A program made the translations under genes and the position numbers. From Heliocybe sulcata (lineage: Eukaryota; Basidiomycota; Agaricomycetes; Gloeophyllales; Gloeophyllaceae), in contig ML213524.1 in assembly GCA_004369045.1 (NCBI GenBank), positions 269,667 to 333,666 of the forward strand: DNA of 64,000 bases, written 5' to 3'. The number at the start of each line of letters is the position of its first letter. The stretch's first letter is position 1. The notes beneath the pieces are model-generated. The model was given only the letters and a program-made list of their open reading frames with translations, was not told the origin of the DNA and searched no databases. Below, in pieces: positions 36,666-48,699 of this stretch.

Positions 36666-38253
36666 TCAACGCCCGTCCAACTGGTCTTTACCAGAGTGTT
36701 GAACAGGTCTAGAGGTATCCCGGATATCGATGATGACGTCCTTTAGACTCTCGGGGCCAACATCAGGGTCTAGAATGGACGGGGCAATGTTCTTTCCCAA
36801 GTCTACCACCACTTCAGCATGTCTGTTAGATCTTGCTACAGCATGGTTGATGGAGGACTGCCGGAACAGGGATGGCAGATGGTCACCAAGCACGACGAGC
36901 CATGATTTCCATACTTGCACGTAGTCCTACGAGGTGGTCGGTCAGACGCAAATTAGCGGATAATACAATCAGACAAGCAATGCCAAGAGCCCGCCCACCT
37001 TCGTTAAGCCGAAAATCAGGAACACTCCCACTGGCACTGCAGATAGAATATTGAACAGAGAGTACCAGGGAGTTGCTCCGCACACGTACCTCCGATAGGC
37101 CATGCCCATTGTAGGATGATGGAAGGCGCTGGGCTCAGCACGAACTCCAAGAGGTTTACTCTGCAGAGCATTGACTGAGTTAATGCCGTACTACCGACGG
37201 TATCGATCGTACTCACATAAGATAGACAATCTGATACACTACGAAAATACCCATTCGTGTTATCAAAGAGGTATCGACAACTCTTGATTTGATGAGTCCA
37301 TTGGCACCCCGTCTCATCCGCCGAAGCCACAGGAGCATCCATGCTATGTGGATAGGATCAACTTTCTACTGACTCGGAGATAATGCCTATATACGGTCTT
37401 ACCTTCCAGTACTATAACTACCAGGTCAGATGCGGTAGCATATATTTCGACAGCTCGACCCCTATAGAAGGTGAAGAATTAGCGTCAAAGATAGAGGTCC
37501 TCTTTCACTTACAGCCATGTACTCTTCACAGTGCAGTAGAACATGTTGTCGTGATGCTGGACTCTCCAACGATTTCCGGGGCCTGCCTATAAGACGAAGT
37601 ATATGATCTCAGCAGGAACGCAGACGTAACAGTTACCTACCGCGACGGCGACCGTGATGAGGGTCCAGAGCACAAATGAAAAGTACGGATAGATGCCGAG
37701 CTATCCGAGACGTAAGATAGTGAGTAGACTGTAGAATGCGCGACAATGCTTCGCTTACTATGTAGGTTCTCGCCTTCACAGCCGACGATCTAGTCGACAA
37801 ATTGATCCTAGTCGTGCAAAAGAGCTCCACAACCAACGCTAGGATGGCAGAGATCTCCCTAAATAACCTATAAGCAATATTCGGATTCCTCGGGAAGCCG
37901 GTCATACATTGTATCACTGCCATGCTTGAACGAAGCGCTGAACAGACAATAGCCCCAACCGGGATTTCGGTCTGTAAGTTGACCGGAATACAACCTACAG
38001 CGGAGCGTTAAGCGTATTATAGTGCACTTTCGTGGAAACGGCCGTACAGAAACCATGGGCCAATACCATAGATGACCGTCGCGATCACGAGGTTGATGAA
38101 GTGCACCTTTCTCGCTCGGACATTCTTGGAGACGACCAGCGTCAGCAGCAGAAATAACACGCTCGCTTGGCCAATTAATGTGAAGCTGAAGAGGAGGTGG
38201 AGCCAGACAAACGGCTGCGAGCCGAGGTAGGGGTACTTCACGGGATCCGACAT
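36666..38253 (-). CDS. putative 7TM receptor, agaricomycete family
   Basis: Likely multi-pass membrane receptor of a family common in mushrooms and their kin; ligands are unknown. It begins MSDPVKYPYLGSQPFVWLHL with the first membrane helix LLFSFTLIGQASVLFLLLTL. Then comes the diagnostic stretch VHFINLVIATVIYGIGPWFL joined to LYSGQLTDRNPGWGYCLFSA, which resembles the 'INxxxTxxxYxxxxxLLxYSGQ...LCLxQA' pattern of this family. Later segments include EISAILALVVELFCTTRINL, LGIYPYFSFVLWTLITVAVA, VVDTSLITRMGIFVVYQIVY and a polar tail with HLPSLFRQSSINHAVARSNR. The gene is broken by at least eight short introns. The end is uncertain: a TGA at 36666 follows KDQLDGR, and a longer version to 36473 is possible. 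Confidence 0.6.
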
Positions 38254-38805
38254 GCCTGTGTTGGACGCAAAGGGGAGGAGGAAGGAGAACTAGAATAGCT
38301 CTTACTCTGGAGTGAGACCCTCGCTTCTCAAGTAGACCAGTTATCGTGTCCAGTCACAATGAATAGGCATCTAGATGGATGATGTGCCACCATCGTAAGA
38401 TCAAACCTAAATCGTTCCGTATTTGCAGTAGATTTGACAGTTCCGGTTGAATTGATGGTAAGATCCACTCCGAACTTGATGTTAGATGACAGACGCCCAA
38501 ATCCACAGGCACACAGGTGATCTCGCAACCTTCACATGGGAGACTGTCCGCATTAATAGCTTTTTTGTGGGGCCGTGGTAACTTCATCGTATCGCCTCAG
38601 CTTTCAAAGATGGGACTCACGGGATTCAGTAAAACCACCTGTCCGTCTGCAATTTCAATGTTCTCAGCTGTCAAGCATGGGAGTCACTGGCTTCACTTGC
38701 AGAAGGATTGGAGTGAAGGATAGACTGGTTGCATTCAGCAACTACATACAAGCAGGGACGCCCATCATTCGATGACATCGTACGCGATTCGGACCCGGAG
38801 TCCGA
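38254..38805. other. intergenic
   Basis: Upstream of the 7TM gene and downstream of the F-box gene, both on the minus strand. Overlapping plus-strand frames here lack domains and are not called. Confidence 0.35.
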
Positions 38806-40967
38806 TTAAGTCCCGTCTGAGAAATCTACAAAACAAACAGATCTCATGGCTGCCAAAGCATCAACATCAGTACCTTGCCAAAACTCTGTCATAACGCAGT
38901 CACTCAACAACGCACGTTCATGGACCATATCATCATCAAAATTGGTCCTCAAAGCATTCGAATCATACGTCACCCACAGACCCGTACGGCTCATCTGCAG
39001 GCACGACACTTGGTCCAAGGCGCTCGCATCTGTAAAATGAGCTAGACGGTTGACCAGGACCTGTGGCTTCCGAGACGACAGAGATGAGACACCATCCTCA
39101 GAATAGCCCCGGTGGCGGAAAGGTTCGATGTCGATGATGTATATACCGCCTCGCTGCCATATGAGATCAGAAACAGGACATCACTGGCGGTGCATCAAGT
39201 GGAGCAGGCACTTACAGTGACAACTGCTAAACGATTGTCATCATCGCCCCAAGCGAGGTTGCTCGCTATCTCGCCAAGGTTGATCTTCAACGTGATCTGG
39301 GAAAACGCAGCTTCGCCCGTTGCCACCCGAGCGACGTCGAAGATTATGAACAGGAGGCCGTCGCCGTTTATAGTCGCCAGGTGGCGGCCGCTCGGAGACA
39401 TATGAGCTAGTGCAAGTTCATTAAGCTATGAAATCTCATGCCCCTAACAGGGACGTACCTGCAATGAAGAACTGCAGACGCATAGCACCCACCCAGACCA
39501 GGGCAGTGCTCCTCTCAGGCGTGTCCTTATAGCGAGGCATCTTGAGTGTCATATGTTCCAAAGCAAAACGCCCCTTCACCCGCCTACGCAACTTGTATCG
39601 CAAATCTGCCAGCTCATGCCGATGCACAGACGGCGATTCAGGCGCAATATCAGATATGTCGCCGTAGCACCGTGCAAGCAGCATAGAGCCCTCCCTTGAG
39701 AACTGCGGCACCTCGAGGTCCATGTCAGGGCTGGGAAAGAATACCATCCTGTGCGTATCACTCCGCACAGCTGTTTCCGACCGCAGCTCCGCCTCGCTAT
39801 CCCTCCGGATGACCACCATGCCTCCCATCATGCATAACACAACCCATTGGTCGTTCACGTCGACATAGAGAACATCTCGAGGGTGGCCCTCTGCGATAAT
39901 AGTCGTATCACCCAATTCGTGCAGACCCTCGCCGACATCGATCCGGCGTATCATACGCCCAGATCGGACGTCATAGAGGAAGATGATGGGGTCCACGCCT
40001 TGGCAGGCAACGGCAAGGATGGGGTAGACCATCCTATATCCACGGATTCGGACAGGCTCTTCGATTGCGACCAGGGCGTGGGGAATGAAGTGGCCGCGTA
40101 GGGACTCGGTATAGTTGGATGATGGCTCGAGAGCCTCTGGCATGGAAACGTCGGGAACATAGGCTTCCCGTACGACACCATCAAGGATCTGGCCGAGAGA
40201 GAGTTCTGGGAGGCCCGCGCCGGCAGGGGAGGAGATACCGTCCTTCGCTTCGAAAGCGTCTAATGAGCGCCTCCAAATTTCGAGCATGGGCCTGTCGCAT
40301 CTATCGAAGACGAGGAACCCTTCGGAGAACTCGCAATGCGCTTGGGGTCGAATACACCACTAAAGCAAACACAAGTAAGTCATTGGGAAACGTTGCTAGG
40401 CCGGGTCATCTTTACGTGACTGATGTACCAGAGGGGCCGGCCATCTTCAAGAGCCTTGACTTCAAGGTGCCCCTCCGCTTGCGGATCACGAACGTCGACG
40501 TTAGTCGTGATAAGAGTCTGCTGCTCACGATCGATTTTGAACCTATGAACATTGAAGCCGCCGTTGTCCGGAGGGTATGAACCCTCCACGAGAGTACCAC
40601 GACCACTCCAGTTGCGTTCAATGACCATGAGCTGACGATCTTCATAAGCAGCAAGCTATCAATATCGCGTAAGGACACATCGAGCAACTTTTGCTCCCTG
40701 CATAAACGAAGTGATATGCTCACCTAATTCCTTCCAAGTAGTGATTGCGTTGGACCAGAAACCCTTCAACTGTCTCTTCGCATCCTCTAATTGCATGACT
40801 CCGGGAGTGATGAATCTATGCCATTCTGCCGCTTGTCTGTAGAGAGTATCTTCGTTCACTGCGATGAAGTCGTTGAAGCTCTTCGATGTGCGGTTGAGAG
40901 CCGCGATGGCGTGAAGAGGAAGGAACGAGAAGATATAGAGCGATAACTCGGCTGGAAGCGGGAACAT
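38806..40967 (-). CDS. F-box protein with propeller-like C-terminal region
   Basis: Probable substrate receptor of an SCF ubiquitin ligase. The F-box is at the very N-terminus: MFPLPAELSLYIFSFLPLHA, IAALNRTSKSFNDFI. After several introns a long beta-rich part follows: VYPILAVACQGVDPIIFLYD, VLYVDVNDQWVVLCMMGGMV, HMSPSGRHLATINGDGLLFI and LGEIASNLAWGDDDNRLAVV. These look like degenerate WD-type strands, but canonical GH...WD repeats are not clear. It ends MRSVCFVDFSDGT with TAA at 38806. An upstream open start at 40982 uses GTG, so the ATG at 40967 is chosen. The degradation target is unknown. Confidence 0.7.
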
Positions 40968-41369
40968 GGTGTTACCATACACACGAGACGCATACGACGG
41001 CGATATTAATTATGTACTGACGCTGTTGTCCTCGAGGTTGAAGACAAAAGTGGAGAAGATGCGAGAGACTTCGAGATTCTTCCCGCAGTGGAACTTTCAT
41101 ATGTTTCTCCGTCAGTATTTCGTACGTCAGCGGTGGCGATTTCCACAAAAGATTGATGCTCTCTGCACCAATAATACTAGCAGACTCGGCGTCTAAGTCC
41201 CATATGCCTTCATTACAGCAATTACAGCAGAGTGCGGAAAGGAGAACGGGGAAGTACGGAATTGTCGATCACTTCGTGGAAGGCTGGAGACTCGTGAGAA
41301 TAACATACTATTACAGGAGTGCTAATATATGTTTCCAGCGCAGCGTACACTTCAGAACTCCGTTCTATC
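40968..41369. other. divergent promoter region, F-box/ssSPT
   Basis: About 400 bases between two divergent starts. No clear elements recognised. Confidence 0.35.
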
Positions 41370-41779
41370 ATGTCTGCAGGACCGCAGCCGATCCCTCCGT
41401 TGAAGACTGTCCTCGTCGGGGACCTCAAAACAGTACCGCCTAATGGGAAGCTGGGGTACTTCCTATGGCGACGTCGCATGTGGTTGGAGGGGACGTTCGG
41501 GACCAGCCTCCTAGAGCCTTGGGAGAAGATGATTCTTGGTGTGTACGGTGGTGTCATCGCGTCCCGGCTACACCTGACGAGGCTTGTCCCATCGAAGTCT
41601 TCATATGGCTACTATTAACGACTCTCTTGCTGACTGGGGTGGTCAAGTACCTCCCGCAGCACTTGCACTTCATTCAAAGAAGGGCGGTTTACTACTTCAT
41701 GGGTCGCGAGGGAGATGTTGGGGAGCTGGTCCACAAGACTGGCGCAGGATGGGGCGCTGCAAGTGGCACGGAGCTTTAG
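41370..41779 (+). CDS. small subunit of serine palmitoyltransferase (ssSPT-like)
   Basis: Small ER membrane protein resembling the ssSPT/Tsc3 group that activates serine palmitoyltransferase, the first enzyme of sphingolipid synthesis. Two exons: exon 1 MSAGPQPIPPLKTVLVGDLK...LGYFLWRRRMWLEGTFGTSL and LEPWEKMIL; an intron from 41537 to 41599 with donor GTGTGT; exon 2 VFIWLLLTTLLLTGVVKYLP, QHLHFIQRRAVYYFMG and a short tail ending GAASGTEL. The core LEPWE, one membrane helix, then YLPQHL matches the animal ssSPT pattern LEPWER...MPQHI. The N-terminal extension before the core is longer than in the animal proteins. About 115 residues. Neither exon alone shows the family; only the joined reading does. 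Confidence 0.72.
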
Positions 41780-41969
41780 ACTCCTTTACTATGGCTGCTA
41801 TGTGAGTGATTTCATTCACCAGACTTCGACTTCAAATTCACGAAATTCACATTCCACCTAGGGAATTTCTTGCTTGTGCATGTAATGGCTTTCGTACGCT
41901 CACACTACGGATGGTATAATATAACTAGAACATTAATATTGGTAAGATGTCGGCAGTCGCAAACCATGT

Positions 41970-43930
41970 CTACCAGCCGAATGCCCTACGAGCAGTGTCA
42001 GCACAAGCATGTGAAGGGCACTTGAATGGCACTCACTCCTCATGTAGCTCGACGCCGCCCACCTCCTTCCTTCTTTTGGGATCTACCTTACCTACTACTC
42101 TGGCAACTGACTGGCCGAGACCCACAGGACCGCAAACGCCTACCAGCACGCCGGTCCTCGTCGTATTCCCCTCAGCCTGCGCCTGAATTGTTTCATTAAC
42201 GACGTGGTCGAGGATGTCTACGAAGTTTGGTCGACCGGGGACAAGCGACAATCCATCTGGCAACTCCCCGCTGGACGGCGGTTCCGGTATGTTTGCGCGT
42301 ATACCAGTGTAGTGCACTGATACGTGGAATGACTTGAGCGTGCTGCAATTCAGGAGCGTAGTGAAGTGTGATATGAAGGGCTTCAGGCATGCTGCAAGAG
42401 ACACTTGGTAAGTTCCTTGTAGCTTGTGAGTCTGCGACAGGAGATCTCACCTGAGTCCGCGACCACCCAGACGAGATGCAGAACTTGTATTCTACTGCTT
42501 CCTTCAGCGCCTCGTCGAAGCAGGTCGTCGACCACTGAAAGCGGGAATGTGATCCCGCTTCCACCACCCACTAACAGAGCTCCGGCAAAACTTGCTGGAA
42601 CGCAGTGCCCAGTGCCTCCTGTTTTGTCATTTTAGTGCCTTTCCGTGGCTCACGCAATTCTGACATACCATACGGTCCCTCCAGCATAACCCTCACCAGC
42701 CTTCCTCCCTTGAACCCCTCCATCTCACCCGTACTCCCGTCAGCAATCCTATACAAATTTCTACTCCACCTTCCCGATTTCTTCGCAAACACTACGAGAC
42801 CCTCCGGACCATGACTCGCAGAAGCAATTGTATACGGATGCATCTCCGTCCAGCCGAACCAGCCCATCTGCCTTGAGAGGACCCGAATCCTGACATGCTG
42901 CCCCGCGCGCCAGCCCGCGTTGATGTGCGGAATCTCGAGCTTGGTGAGGCCGAGCAGGCCTGCGGCTATTGCGACGTACGGGGTCGTATCTTTTTGATGG
43001 AGCGGGACCTATTGGCGAGCTTCAGCAAGGTTAGGTGAGTGTGGAGTGGAAACCTTGCTCACCGCCACTAGGAAGACTATGAACGCGATAACGTGGGAGA
43101 CGTAGAATATGTTGTAGGCTCTGAGCCGCCAGATGGAAGTCGAGAAGAAGAATAAGATGTCCAGGCATACTAGAGCTACGATGCCCCAGAGGATGTAGGC
43201 CATCTCTGCTTGCTTCGTCCATATTCCAGCGTAGACCCATTTATAGACTGCATTCCTTCGGTGAGTGGCTGCTCTCGCCGTATAAGTGTTTCTGCACACA
43301 CCGTAACCAATGGCATGCACGTTAGCTGCTAGGACAAGCAGGGTCCCGGTCCATTGGTGCAAGAAATTCAGCTATCGAGTTCTCGTAAGATAGCTACTCT
43401 CCTCCAATGCCACACGGACTCACCTTTTCGTAACTCTTCCCAACCACTAGTCCTATCGCATTATTCTTGGTCGCCAGGGCATAAACCAGGGGAATCTGCG
43501 ACATCGCGACGAAGCCCGCCCGAATGGGGTGTTTGAACGCACTGGCCCGGTACAGCTCCGCGTACAAAAGCAGAGTGAAGTACCCAACCATCAAGAGTAC
43601 CTGGCCGAGCGATAGTCTTGGTGCGATTGGGTATCGCAGTATAATTGACAAGCCATGCGCGTAGGTTGTCCATTCTGGTACGTGGGCCGGAGGCGAGGCT
43701 GCTCCTTGCACCTGCTTCTCCTGGACAGGAGCGACCCGTGTGGCCTCCGAGTCATAGGACGGCCGAGGGAGGGCGTTCTCTTGCCAAGAGGAACGGAAGA
43801 CGAAGCCATCCCGGAAGCCTTGAAGCCGTCCGATAATCCGCGGTAGGGCGAGCAGGGCAAAGAGACCGATGGCGGCCAGGATGAAGATGTCGATGTGGAA
43901 GACGAGCGCGCCATTGTCGACCTCTGCCAT
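41970..43930 (-). CDS. ferric-chelate reductase, FRE/NOX family
   Basis: Membrane flavocytochrome that reduces ferric (or cupric) ions outside the cell with NADPH. It starts MAEVDNGALVFHIDIFILAA, followed by membrane helices. The ferric reductase domain with haem-ligand histidines reads LNFLHQWTGTLLVLAANVHA and YNIFYVSHVIAFIVFLVA. The FAD-binding part is GWTEMHPYTIASASHGPEGL, VMLEGPYGMSELREPRKG follows, and the NADPH-binding part is GGGSGITFPLSVVDDLLRR. Near the end is RTGVLVGVCGPVGLGQSVAR. The final residues HEEAFGW come from joining the exon ending at 42037 to a 16-base exon at 41970-41985 across a 51-base intron; the C-terminal FGW is typical of the family. Iron control is likely by homology but not shown. 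Confidence 0.87.
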
Positions 43931-44525
43931 TTCGAGGTGTCAAGTAATACCGTTGCGATCTTCGCCAGAGGGAGAGGGTATCGGGTCGTATTTCTACCTG
44001 AGCCCGGACCAGAACGTCAGGGTGGCTGACAGCCGCAGGTTTGTTGTGTGAGTTGCGAGGATGGACGATGGCCGGCCTTATCTCAATCTTAAGATACTAT
44101 GATGGTTTAGACATATCTTCAGCCGACCTCCGCGTCTGGTGGTGAATATCGTCGGACCGCGCATCCACTCAAAGCACATTAGTTGGCGGCAGACGCTCGC
44201 CTGTTCGTATATACTAACCGTCTGATACATGGTACGGTATCGACGAATTCTCAGCCAGTGCAGCACAGTGCACGCTATTCTCCTTGTGAGCACCATGAGT
44301 GGACTTTTAAGGGATTTGCAGAATTAGTTCTTCTCGAGTTCTTGCGCCACTGGCCCACCGCCCGGAAGCTTTAGAGCTGTGAGTGGCTGTGCGCCCCGCT
44401 TGCCTCGATCTCAGCAGTACCTAGAGTGACCTGCACTACCTTTCCCCCTCTTCAGTCGACTTTCTGAGTCTATTCATTAAGCATTCCTCTTGCTGATTAT
44501 TGGCACCATATTTGAAGCAGCTGGC
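43931..44525. other. divergent promoter region, FRE/Cue1
   Basis: Shared upstream region. A GATA-type word (CTTATC, near 44078) lies some 150 bases upstream of the ferric reductase; fungal iron repressors of the SreA kind bind longer GATA motifs, so this is only suggestive. No gene recognised. Confidence 0.3.
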
Positions 44526-45392
44526 ATGGCGGAAGTCGTCAATGTTTTGGTGGCCTTTGCGGTCATTGTCATACTTTTCCGCTGGGTAACCTCCAGTACG
44601 TCTCAGCGCGTTCTTATTCCATTCGCTCTGCTTACGATGTTAATCTAACGTACGTAGGCAAAGACTCCTCGTCAGAACACTCAGCTGCGAGCACTCTTGG
44701 TTTCCGCCCTCGCAATGTCACGGAGCAGATGGTGCGTACTGCATGATGCCCGGGCATGTCGGAGAGCTGACTCGCCAGCCTAGGTAGACACGGTGCAGGG
44801 AATGTTCCCGGACATACCAAGGTGTGTCATATCTTCCCCAGTCTTGACCGGTACTGAGCTGTCAGCAGGGATAATATCAAGTATGACTTGCTCCGAACGG
44901 GGAACGTCGATCAGACAGCGAATAAGATACTTGAGAGGGGTTTCTTAGATGCCGTATGTCGCAGGCTATCAATATCGTTCATTATCGTGTATCTCATATT
45001 AGTTTCAGCCTCCACAAGCCTACTACACCCTTTACTCCCGTACGGAGCAGCCTCCAGCCGCGCGTCCGGCACACAGCCCAGCCGGCAGCTCCACCGCTAC
45101 GAAAGCCAAATCCGATAATCTCATCAAACGATTCCACCTCGAAGATAAAGTGCAGGACGCCCCGCCGATCTCGGAGGAGGAGGTTGCTGGGAAGGCTACG
45201 TGGGAGGAGACGCCCGAAAAGCGGGAGGCGAGTCTGCAGGAGCGAAAGGCTAAGATGATTTTGGCTGCACGACAGTGAGTACTGAGTCTTTGCCGCCCTG
45301 GGTGCTGTTCGATACGTATCGCTCATTGCACCCGCAGACGGATGTTGGCGCAGCAGCAGCAAGCCACGTCCGGCACCTCATCGCAGTCATGA
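44526..45392 (+). CDS. CUE-domain protein, Cue1-like ER factor
   Basis: Short ER membrane protein with a CUE ubiquitin-binding domain, like yeast Cue1, which recruits the E2 Ubc7 for ER-associated degradation. The start MAEVVNVLVAFAVIVILFRW is a membrane anchor. The CUE domain reads TEQMVDTVQGMFPDIPRDNI then KYDLLRTGNVDQTANKILER, with the MFP motif and a Leu-Leu pair. A Pro/Ala/Ser-rich linker and a charged helix follow (SLQERKAKMILAARQRMLAQ), ending QQQQATSGTSSQS after the last intron, with TGA at 45390-45392. The C-terminal helix is where Ubc7-binding regions lie in Cue1, but sequence alone does not prove that role; an AUP1-like role is also possible. Confidence 0.72.
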
Positions 45393-45949
45393 CACCCATG
45401 ACTTCTGACATATTTTCCAAGATTTCTGCCCGGAAAATACCCCACGGCTGTATACCGACATCCAGTTTGTAAGGAGTGTCGCTTGTTTGGTAGACGCAGT
45501 GCTACGGGGAGCGTTGAGTTATTAATCCCACACGTGACACACCAGTGGAACGACCCATGTGGCTTGTCGTGCAATGGGACCGTCGTACCAGCTACCAATA
45601 AGCTGTTCTCAGGTCGTTCCTATGTGCTATGAAATTCGGAAAGCCACCTGTTAACGAAATACATTACGAACTACTGTCCCCGTATAAGTAGCTTGTGGTA
45701 CTCATTGCGGTGATTCCTTCCTAGACTCTGAATCGTGCATCTGACATCGACAGAATCCCTTCCAACAGGGTCAGAAGAATCTGGGCATCAGCCATACCCA
45801 CCGGGACTCAGGAGCTCGGAGACTGCATAGAATAAGTCATGTCATTAAACGTCGTGGGCCATAGTATAGTACAACAAGCAGATATCCTGTCCATGCAAAT
45901 GATGTGATGATAGTAATGTGCGCCGACAAACCGATCCGATAAATGTGTA
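45393..45949. other. intergenic between convergent genes
   Basis: Between the 3' ends of the Cue1-like and Syn8-like genes. It carries the second copy of a 17-base word (45838-45854) also present at 17849-17865. No gene recognised. Confidence 0.35.
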
Positions 45950-46830
45950 TCACGTTTTGAAGATAATGATGAGGAGCAGTAACACCAGTATGAGTATCGC
46001 GATGATGACTGTCGAACCTGCAGCGAATTTAGCCCTTCAAACTCTCGGTGCGACGAGGTAACTCACTGTTCTCCTTCGCCCCCTTCGCCACTCTATCCAA
46101 TCCGCGCCTCGCACCACTAAGCCTACTATCCGTCCTATCGAGGTCGGTGTCCAGCTCCTCAAGCAAGCCAGTATGCTGGTCCAGCTCGTCGTTGATCTGG
46201 AGAGAGATGTGGTGTTGCCGGTTTATTGAAGAAGACAAGACCTCCAATTGAGCGTCTTGGTCTTGTAATACACATTGCACGCGCCAGTATGTTAGTTGCG
46301 TCGTAGGCGCGGGAAGAGAACACCGTACCGTCGATCATCCGCCGCTGTGTCTGCAGAATGACTTCCGGCGGGTGTTCCTCAGGACCAGTTTCGGGGTCGT
46401 CTGTGTAAGGCGCGAACTGGGTGACTTTCATCCCCGTCTGAGGCGAGGGCGATCGCGGCGGCGCGATCGGGGCTGCTTTCTGCTCCCTCTCTACCTCATC
46501 CTGCAGACTATCATTCCGTTCAGTCCTTTCTCCCTAGCCGAACCTTTAGATCAGCACTCACCTTTGAACGCCCTGACCATCCTCCCCAAGCATCCCCCTC
46601 ATCCGTTCATACTGGCTTTTCAACAACCTAACAGCCTCCGTCCTCCCCTCCTTCTCCTCCAGCTCTAGCACGCCCGACCGAAGTTGACCGAGGTTGCGCG
46701 TGATCTGGTGTAGTTTGCCATTATGGTTTGGGGCAGAGGAAGGCGAAGTGAAGAGTGTTTGTAAACGTTGTCGCTCGAGGAGGAGGGAGAGCGTCTGTGT
46801 GGAGAGGGATGTGAGTTTAGCAAGAGACAT
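45950..46830 (-). CDS. Qc-SNARE, Syn8/syntaxin-8-like
   Basis: Tail-anchored SNARE of endosomal fusion, closest in build to Syn8. It begins MSLAKLTSLSTQTLSLLLER, with an N-terminal helical part (HQITRNLGQLRSGVLELEEK). A Pro-rich linker follows (IAPPRSPSPQTGMKVTQFAP), then the SNARE helix ILQTQRRMIDEQDAQLEVLS, HHISLQINDELDQHTGLLEE, LDTDLDRTDSRLSGARRGLD. The zero-layer Gln is the one in ELDQHTG, which makes it a Q-SNARE. The last exon gives the membrane anchor STVIIAILILVLLLLIIIFK and ends at TGA, 45950-45952. The start ATG (46828-46830) lies only 100 bases from the divergent tRNA gene. Confidence 0.83.
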
Positions 46831-46930
46831 GGAAGAGACAGAGCGTCGATGAGCAGAGCGCAGAGGTGAGCCCGAAAGTAGACAAAGGTGGGGATATTAT
46901 TATAAATGTAAAAAGTCTTGATTCACATCA

Positions 46931-47018
46931 GCACTGATGGGGTAGTGGTAACCTCAGTCGTTGCCAGTTCATTTGGTCCTAGTTCGACTGGCCGCGAGTT
47001 CGATTCTCGCTCAGTGCA
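46931..47018 (+). tRNA. tRNA-Gly(GCC) with 17-base intron
   Basis: Full cloverleaf by eye: acceptor stem GCACTGA with TCAGTGC and discriminator A at 47018, D arm GGGT/ACCT with loop AGTGGTA, anticodon stem AGTCG/CGACT, T arm GCGAG/CTCGC with loop TTCGATT. The anticodon GCC is at 46963-46965. A 17-base intron (46967-46983) sits directly after position 37, the standard place for nuclear tRNA introns. The mature tRNA has 71 bases before CCA, normal for glycine. Confidence 0.93.
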
Positions 47019-47038
47019 TTTGCCATGTGGTATGCAGG

Positions 47039-47046
47039 TTTTTTTT
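47039..47046 (+). terminator. RNA polymerase III terminator
   Basis: Run of eight T, 20 bases past the end of tRNA-Gly. Confidence 0.8.
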
Positions 47047-47250
47047 AACATCGCAAAATCAGGCAGCCTCTACTCTCAGGACGAGCCAGGCAGCGTCCTG
47101 AGTCCTGAGTCAGGCAGTGCTCGCGGCCCATCAGATGCTTTTGAGGAGACACATATCGGACGGACATGTCATTCCCAGAAAGACGTATGCCCGCTCCTTC
47201 GATATTGCGCGCCACCTACAAGACGATACAAGACAATTAACTCTTTACTC

Positions 47251-48422
<1,172 letters not shown>

Positions 48423-48699
48423 AGCGAGCGATTTAACGAAAATAAGTCGGAATTTTCGAGGTAGAAGTTGAGGTGAGAGCGTAAGCGCGACCGCATTCCA
48501 AGGCGTGAAACTCTGCACGTGTACCGGGAATCACAACCGTGCTACTGTCACAAAATGCACGTGCATCGTGGGACCCGCGTGTAACTTTTTTGAAGTCCAC
48601 ATTAATGTTCGCCACATCTACTGCCAGTTGCTGCACTACAATCTCAGGGCCGAGCTCGCTTTACAAAACAACTGAGGCCATATACTGCTGCCATCTGAA

